DNA of 64,000 nt, taken from positions 2,232,501 through 2,296,500 of the forward strand of contig BSBK01003248.1 of assembly GCA_027943335.1 (NCBI GenBank). Direction: 5' to 3'. Each line of letters begins with the position of its first letter. Within the stretch, counting starts at the first letter, position 1. Below, piece by piece: positions 56,084 to 64,000 of this stretch. This stretch comes from Chamaecyparis obtusa (taxonomy: Eukaryota; Streptophyta; Pinopsida; Cupressales; Cupressaceae). The translations under genes and the position numbers were made by a program. Below the pieces are notes generated by a model. The model had not been told where the DNA came from and ran no database searches. It worked only from the letters and a program-made list of their open reading frames with translations.

Positions 56084-59000
56084 TAATAGAGCTTGATGTC
56101 AAGGGATGACATTGCACATGTGTTTTCATAAGGTAATGCACCCAAATGCCTACGTATGATACTCAACAATCTTGTGAAACATGGAAAGATCTTCAAGCCT
56201 GTGGGTATGCCTATGGTGAAGATCAATCTTTGGGTTATGGGTCAGCTTCCCTTTGTGACCACCTAAAACTATCTTTTTGAACAAGGAAAAGGATAAGGAA
56301 GAACTTTTTGTAACTCTAAAGAAAATTGTAAAAGGTGATGCACCAAATGTTTAGTATCTTCAAAGCCTCCTAATATCTTGCAATTAATAATAACTCTGAA
56401 TAAATAACTATATGTTCACAACCCAAACTCAAATACCAACTTATACAAAGGTTCAAGCTCCAATATCTCTAAAAGGTAATATGCAATCTCCAAAATTTGA
56501 AGTTATTGAATCTTAATAACACAACATGCAATCTGAATCAATGAATAGTCATGCACCAAAATGAATACTTAAAAGTGATAATTAAAGGGTTTCCAAAACC
56601 ACAAAAATTAAATGTAACTCAAAAAATCCATCAAGTGTAATAACACCAATATGAGAAGGAACACTTTGATTTCTATTCAAAATCAAAGGAATCAATGTTG
56701 CTAGAGAATTTAAAAATAAATAAGCTTCATACAAGTATTCCTGAATTTGCAGAAGCAAAAGAGTCAAAGAAGGAAGAACTACCTCAAAAAAAATAATGCA
56801 CAACCTTAAATAAAAGGCTCAAATCCACAAAGAGGTGGAACTAGAAATAAAACTAGTCTCTAATTGAACTTGAACTACAATTCTCCTTTTTTCCACCTTC
56901 AAATCCTCAGAATATCTCATGGCTCATATTTGAAGAAGAAAAGCATGAAAAATGGCATAATTGATAGTAACTAGAGTTTAAACTACCTCTCAACTAATAA
57001 TTGATATATGAAAGGCTTCAAATGACCATGCAACTACTCATAGGACACCAAGAACTCCGTAAACCCTCCATGATTCATGTACATCTCCCCCTTGACCAAA
57101 TTGACTCAAAATCATGATCCATGCAATTATCATTATTTTTTACAATAAAATAATGATTAATTAAATATTTTATAATTGAACACTTAATTATCATTAACAT
57201 TTAGGCTCCATGTAAAAATAAATATCCCTATAAGGTCTTCAAACCTCTCAAACCCCTCCTGATTACATTCAAATGCCTTTTGAACTTCTCTTTAAGCATA
57301 TATTTTATTTTATCCCATTTTAAATTAATATTTATTGGATGGTTTGTAAAACACTACCTAATAAATATTGATTGCATTTTTTATGCAACAAAATAAAATA
57401 ATATTACATTTAAATTTAATTAATATTTATTAAATAAGAAAAAATCATTGCTCATTTATATTTATTAAATAAAAAACTTTATGTTATTTAATAAAAATTA
57501 ATTATATTACATATAATGTAATTAAGGCATATAGCCTTTTACTCCTCGGTGATTTTTAGGGCTTCCAAACCCTAAACATTTCATTTTCATCTTTTCTTTT
57601 TTGGCTCATTGTTGCTCTGTTGCCACCATTTACGGGTTTCAATGGTTTATACTAGAGGTTTTAAGGAATTTCTAAGGTTTTTTTTGGAGCCATTTCTGAA
57701 TAAAGATCATGAATCTATAGGCATGTTTTCATTACGTCATCCCAGAGTTTTATTTTGTGTAAAACAAGGAAGGTATCTATATATTTCCTCTTATATATGA
57801 CTTTACTCAAACATAATTATGAATACCAAAATGATGGATAATTTATGTATACTCTGTCTATGAGCTCGATGTCGTTGATATTCTTCAACTTTTTATGGCA
57901 ATTTTGTGACCACGGTCCCTCTGTTCATTTTCTTGAAATCGTAGTTGGAAACTTTAAAACGTTGTTTGTTCGAGGGTTTGTGTAAGTTGTAGCTTCTTTT
58001 CATTATATTCGTGTTGTGGAAACTCTTCTGATATGCATTGATCATGACTTTCTATGTTGACACCCTCATTTATTCTCGGCTTGATAATGCAGCATGGGTG
58101 TGGTTCCTCTGTTCATTTCTTGGTATTTTTTCTAAACCATTCTCTCTACTTGGAAAAATGTTCTTCAATTTATGTTTCGTACTGAAATTTTCATAGCCTT
58201 CAAGAATCCTGTCTATATATAAGACATTTCTTGGTGCTACAAAATCTTTATCAAAATTTCCAGCTTCCCTCATCTCTCTTTCAGGATCAATAGTTTTCTT
58301 ACCCTTTTCTATTTGACAACTGAATTGATTTCTTTCTTTTCATCATCCCACAAAGAACCCTAGCTGCTACTTTTTGCCATGATCTCATCTATTACCTATT
58401 CATTAGAGTCAAATCTCCTCTCACTTCCAATTTCACTGGTGTTAAATGAGATAGCATTATTTTTTAATTGTACTGGCACTTGTATAATGAATTGCATCTC
58501 AAGGTTCTATTATTAGAATTTGGAATTTCTTTGGTTACTATATTACTCTTTTGATAATAGCTATGTTTATACCACTATGTGCACACCATCAAATTCATTA
58601 CTCTTTCATTGTATTGATATTTGATAGAATAGTGAGCATGCATCTTATACTACCATTGAATTTTTACAATTGAAGAAGGTATATTTGCATCCTGCTTTGA
58701 TATGATATATATATTGCAAGGCACTACCATCATTTCATGTTAAAACATTGCCTTTTTATGCTGCTCTTTGATCATTTATAGCTATTGTCATTATATGGTG
58801 CTCACTGATGATTACATAAACACTTGTAGTATCATTATATTCATTTCTTGGAACCTATATGATCATGGTTCAAATCTTTGTTTTTATTCTTCTCTTGTCC
58901 TATTGACTATGATCACTAGTTCTTTATATGCTCCTTGATAATGTTCTCTATGATGACAATGCTATGTTCACTGTGGATGTTCTAACTGTATTACCATGAC

Positions 59001-60869
59001 ATTGAATGGTACTATTTTGTATATGACCCCACTAATCCATTGTTGTCTTTAATATTTTAATGGAGTTCTTATCTTCTATCTTTACATGATACGTCATGAA
59101 TGTCATATCTTTGGATAGCTCAATCATTTTAGTAGTGCTATGTAACAACATAAAACTGTTCATTTTCCTATTAGCTGCCTTTATGTTCTTTTGACTATCC
59201 TCTAGCTCCATCAACTATTGATGTATATTGAACATCTATTTTTCCTTCATGAGTATATTAATGCATTTGTAGATATCCTTGTACTTATTACTTTACATTG
59301 CATTGATACATGTCCATTGCTCTTCATATTTCTAGCACTTGTTAAACCATTACATTCATGTTTGTTTCTCGGCCATAAAATTTATGTGATTTACAATCCT
59401 TACTTCATGGCTTATATAGCCCTCAAATTGTTCAGTGAATTTTATCGAACATAACCCCAAGATCAATGAATGATTTACTCTGTATAGCTCACCATTAGTT
59501 GATTAGCAACCAATGTTCTTGTTTTGTATGTCATTGCCACAGTATTTTAAAATAGTATTCATGTTATTAAATTATCTTGACATGAATGAATTAGTAGTGA
59601 CTTTAATCAATTGAGAAAGTATTTGTTATTTATGACGGTGAATTTTCTTACTATTATAAGTTATGAGTACCTTCCCAATTGAACTAAACATGTTGGGCTC
59701 TACCCTTATGGGAGCCCATTTCACCCCACATGTTGAAGTCTTCTAGTGATGAATATGTACCTATACCTACACAATGAATAAACATATTAGATAAACAATG
59801 AATTTTGATTCATTCTCTTCTTTCCTTTTAGATAATATTTGATGTATTGTATAGGTGAGCTATGCATGTATTGAAAACATGTAGGTAAAGAACTGTGACC
59901 CCCATCTCTAACACAATTCTTTAACTCTCCTTGTAGGATTCTTTGGGAGGTGAACAAATGGAAGTGAAGCTGGGGATGAAACCAGAGCTATTGCCATCAA
60001 TTGTAGGATTCATCATTCCATGCAATGATGGGTCCCATTTCTTTATTTCCATTTCATCTTTTATGCATATTTTACTTAAATGCATCTTTCAGTTACTCGC
60101 ATAGCTTGTGTGGGATATATGTTTTACTTTTATGATTAAAAGAACTTTTGATGCAAATAATTTTATAGTTTTTTCTAATGTAATACATTTGCATAACGTA
60201 ATGTGATGTTCTTTATCAACATTTTACATTCGGTAATAACACTTAATCAAACACCAAATATGTACCTTTTCTTTTAGTTGTAAACACATAAGCAACTTCG
60301 CCTTGATTGAGCTAATGATAAAAATTAGGTAAAATTTTGGCAACATCTCAAGGGTGTTTGCCTACTAAACATATCAGACCGGCTACCTTTTACAAATCCA
60401 TTGGACACAAAGTCATTTTGCCTTAAAACTTAGGAAAATAGAACCTTCTCACTATTCAAAGTGAAACAAAATTGGTAAAACTGAAACACACCACTCCTTA
60501 TAGTTAGACGTGACTCTTATAATCATCATGGATATAAGTATTGAATTTTGGTTTTCCCTAATTATGATATTACAATATAATCACATTTAATATTTAAGTT
60601 TCCTTTAATAAACTCGATCTATGATTTGAATTTTCTATAATCATTATTCCCTGTCGTTCCTATGCAATTACTGAGACACAAGCCATTATTTTTCAAAAAA
60701 ACTATATTTTTGTCTTACGTAATTGTGAAAAGCATTTTGTATAATGCTCCCAAATATCAATGTAGTATATCTACTATTCTTCTTGCAAGTGTAATTGAGG
60801 AACTTACAATGGCTCACATTTGGCAGAGTGAATTTATGGTTTTTGTAAGAACTTGCCTAAGGAAATGAA
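56084..60869. other. Flanking DNA with no confident gene
   Basis: 4.8 kb of AT-rich sequence. Weak hints only: 56110-56270 (+) reads as a broken protein-like frame (NNLVKHGKIFKPVGMPMV). 57567-57577 is AAACCCTAAAC, a telo-box as in plant promoters and leaders. 58330-58070 (-) is an open frame ending the gene-like DKDFVAPRNVLYIDRILEGY. 59936-60040 (+) is an exon-like frame behind CTTGTAG. None can be assigned. Confidence 0.35.
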
Positions 60870-61348
60870 TGTAATGCCAAGATCTAGAAGCTCAAGAGAT
60901 AGCACAGACAAGAGAGACAAAATAATATGATCAAATGAAGAATTCAATAATGATCAAATGATAATGGATAATTGATTTATACAAAGTAGATGTGCCTGAA
61001 TATATAGGCAATGCATGATAACTAGAAGATATGCAAATGATAAGCTATCAACTAGACATGGTGGAATCACATGTCCACAAAAGGTGGATCATCCTCCATT
61101 GTACATGAAAGTATGAGAAACATGTGCAACAATGAGAGGATGATAATGTGATAAGAGCACTAAAGGTGGATCTCACAAACAAAGAGGTATGTAATGACAT
61201 CTATCACACCTAAAGTGGAAATTCTCCTAACCATGTGCTAAAAATAAATGCAAACTCCTAGGTGTCTCAAAGACAACTAATATGCAAATGCATTATCCTA
61301 AGTAAACTTAAGTAAAGTGTAATTAGTAAATACTTAATTACACCAACA
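60870..61348 (-). mobile_element. Candidate solo LTR
   Basis: On the minus strand it starts TGTTGGTGTAATTAAG and ends CTTGGCATTACA (TG...CA). It has CCTATATATTCAGG as a TATA box about 340 bases in and CT-rich sequence near the end. No primer site follows the end and no polypurine tract precedes the start. Five-base flanks ATGAA and ATTTT do not match, so a solo LTR of an old gypsy- or copia-type element is likely but unproven. Confidence 0.5.
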
Positions 61349-64000
61349 ATTTTTTATTCTCTAGTTAAAGTATTGGAGTCCACAACATATTTAGGGGAGG
61401 ATAATATTGATATGAAAATATTCCTAATTTTAGGACTTCAAAATGTGTATTCCTTGAAACCTTACATATTTCTCAATTAATACCACCACTAAAAAATATT
61501 AAATTAATTTAGAGCTTACATGATTCTCATTTAAATATTCTCAAATCTCCAAAATTATATTCCCTAACTTTAACACGTAATGTTAAATAGTGGTATCAAA
61601 CCTAATTTTCCCGACAACTTAATTTATTTGCGAATGCATTTTGCTACATGAACTTTTATACATTCTAATGATGGATAAAGTAGGTATCTCTGGGATAAAA
61701 AGAAAATATTTATTTTTAGGGTTCCAAATGGTGAAGATGAAGGTAGAAAAGTAAGTTTGACTTGATGTTAGATATGTTTGTAGAGATTTTGTATAAAATG
61801 GACAATAACATGATATATACTTTGATCAAATTCATCTCATAGTTTGATAGATTTATCAAGTCTTTCTTTCCTTTAGTCATCCTAGTTTTATATCTAACTA
61901 AGTTTTGTTGTAGGTCTCTTGCGACTACATGGTGATGAGAACTACTGCTTTTGTGCATTCAACTCATGACAAATTAATAAACTCATATAATATGTTAAGC
62001 ATCAATGAATGTAATTAATTTCCATTATTAGTTACATAAAATATAGTTAATAGCAATTTTGTAACTTTTGTGTATTCAATATGCTAATTTTCCTTACATT
62101 CATTTGTTATTGTAGGTTCTGTGCAAGAATATATCCAAAATAATTATCTCTACTCATTGCAATCGTATCAATGCATTGGATCAATTTTGCATTCTTGATC
62201 TATTTAAAGTGGATCAATTTTAATGTAATTTCTTATACATTTGTTCGTATTTATACAATTTCAATGTTATATACATATAACATGTATGTTTTATAAGTTT
62301 GTATTATTGCTTTATTTTTAGTGTTATACAAGTTGTAAGTTCCTAAATTGCTACAATTTTTTAAATGAGCTAAATATGTTTAAAACATTTGTTTTAATCT
62401 TGTAAATTGATTCAATTTTAATGTTTGAGTTTAATGTATTTCTAAAAATTGTAACTTTAACAAACTATGATTCCAATTATGATTTTTAATAAACATAAAT
62501 TAAATCTAACTAGAAATTGTTCAAGTTAAAATACATAAATATAGATGTAATACTACAACATTAATAGTACATTTGATACTAAAATTTGTTAAGTCCATGA
62601 AATAGTAAAACATGTCTATATCTAGCTTGTATATAGAATCCAAGAAATACTAAAACATATAAAGAGAGCTAGTCCATGAAATATACTAAAACATAGAAAG
62701 AGCTAGTCAATGAGTGGAATGTACTAAAACCTGAAATGTATTGAAACATATATATATCTCTAGCCCATGTGAAATATTCCAAAAATTAAAAGTTACTAAT
62801 ATCACGACTCCTCTTCAATCCACGCAAAAGCAGACAATCTAAATCACTCTCTACAAGACAAATAAAATTTCAATCAGATTTAAAATGATGAAAAATGATT
62901 TAATTCACTTTAATTTATAAAATAAAGAAAATTACTATATGAATATGCACACCTCCTCCAATGTCAAGGTGCTCTACATGTCCCACTATAGGTGCTATGG
63001 GCAATTTTGGATCTGTCTCATGCTATAGAAGGAAAAAGAAACACACATGAACAATTATTAAATTTAAGATTACTTTAAGTCATTCCTAACAAGTATACTA
63101 GCACTTGCACTAATAAGGTGCAATGATTACACTGAAAGCAAAATATGTTTTGTGTAATATATTAGCTTAGGAAGTAAAAAAGTTGAAAGAAAATTCAAAA
63201 GAAATGAACACTAATTTTGTTCAAATTAATTATTTTGAAAACTATTGAGTTGGTATGGAAATGTGAAAAAAAATGGATATGAATGGATGTAACTTATAGT
63301 TTAAACTGACAAGCTTTGTAAAATGCTTTTGCAATTCAAAATGTGTTTACAACATATAAAAATAGATGTCTTCAAAACCTCCAGGACAAAGGTGGAAATA
63401 TTTCTTTAGATGGAAAATTTGTGAACGTGAAAAATGATGTTCTATGACTTATTGGAAAAAATGTGAAGAAAAGAGTTGTTGTAATTGAGCTTCCTCCTTT
63501 TTCCTTATAATTGTGTATGGATTGTTTTGCATTTTATAGTATCTCTCAAAGGAGAACATCATTTGAATGCGAAGGTCGTATAACAACTTAACTTTGGACA
63601 AGGTTTTGAATGTCAGGCCTTAGCTCTCTATTTTAAAAATCTCAATTATTTCTTTTTGTAGTGTCAATCCTTAGGATTTGTGTATAGTTATAGCCCATGC
63701 CTTTGTGAGTTGTATTTCCCTTCGACCACCCAACGATATAGGAATTTTGGTATAATCTTAGTGCCTTCATGTTTCCATAGTAGCCCCTTGTAATTATCAA
63801 TCCTCGCTACAACATACATCAAAACATTTGGTGGTTTGGATATAGGCTATAAATAAGCTCAATTACTTACCAAGAGCTCCATTTACAAGCCTTTCTTGTG
63901 TCCATATGTTTGTTCTGAGCATGATGCATTGGCCTTTGCAAATAAGTACTTGTTTTTTTAGTTGCTCATCACTAGTTGTATTTTCTATTGTGCTCTTGAT
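61349..64000. other. Non-coding stretch to the window end
   Basis: 2.6 kb of AT-rich DNA without a supportable reading frame, repeat pair or RNA gene. Short direct similarities exist at 62600-62760 (CATGAAATAxTAAAACAT repeated about three times). Confidence 0.4.

Overview
The window is AT-rich nuclear DNA from a large-genome land plant. A gymnosperm is my guess, but no host gene is recognisable enough to name a species. Almost everything interpretable is transposable-element DNA: long LTRs, decayed Ty1/copia and Ty3/gypsy coding remains, a foldback element with long inverted repeats, and what looks like one very large DNA transposon. I saw no tRNA, rRNA, CRISPR or bacterial feature.

Layout. 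1-1200 is a decayed Ty3/gypsy RNase H-integrase remnant (+). 1922-3555 is a non-coding element with ~265-bp inverted termini. 6240-6932 is a CACTA-like terminus abutting a reversed copia LTR (E). 6933-33435 is a nested stack of minus-strand Ty1/copia elements. Element D (LTR 15043-~16402) has its gag split by complete element A (7160-14899, TSD CATAT). Element C (18013-33435) has its gag split by complete element B (23792-31580). A 1606-bp tandem duplication (15603-18012 and beyond) copied part of the D LTR plus part of a C LTR. In each element, minus-strand gag, zinc knuckle, protease, integrase, reverse transcriptase and RNase H follow one another between an initiator-Met-tRNA-type primer site and a polypurine tract. 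All are broken by stops or frameshifts. B is best preserved.

33618-56083 is proposed as one ~22.5-kb DNA transposon (T). It has 30-bp inverted termini (28/30 match), TAAT on both flanks, matching subterminal hairpins, a multi-exon gene of unknown function on + (33883-~36079), and a convergent transposase-like gene on - (53982-51296). Between the two genes lies a 357-bp tandem array (about 14 copies). That array is split by element F (41898-50225).

Element F has LTRs, primer site and polypurine tract like the copia elements, but no recognisable protease, integrase or reverse transcriptase. In their place are two other long reading frames: a coiled-coil protein with five zinc knuckles, and a ~1200-codon frame with its own TATA-box leader. 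F and T are the most novel items in the window. 56084-64000 holds little beyond a candidate solo LTR (60870-61348).

How the parts relate: the five copia-like families and F share a conserved LTR end motif and clusters of a CTCGGT hexamer, so they probably belong to one lineage. F could then have been mobilised in trans by relatives of A-C. All coordinates come from reading by eye; percentages are stated only where I counted.
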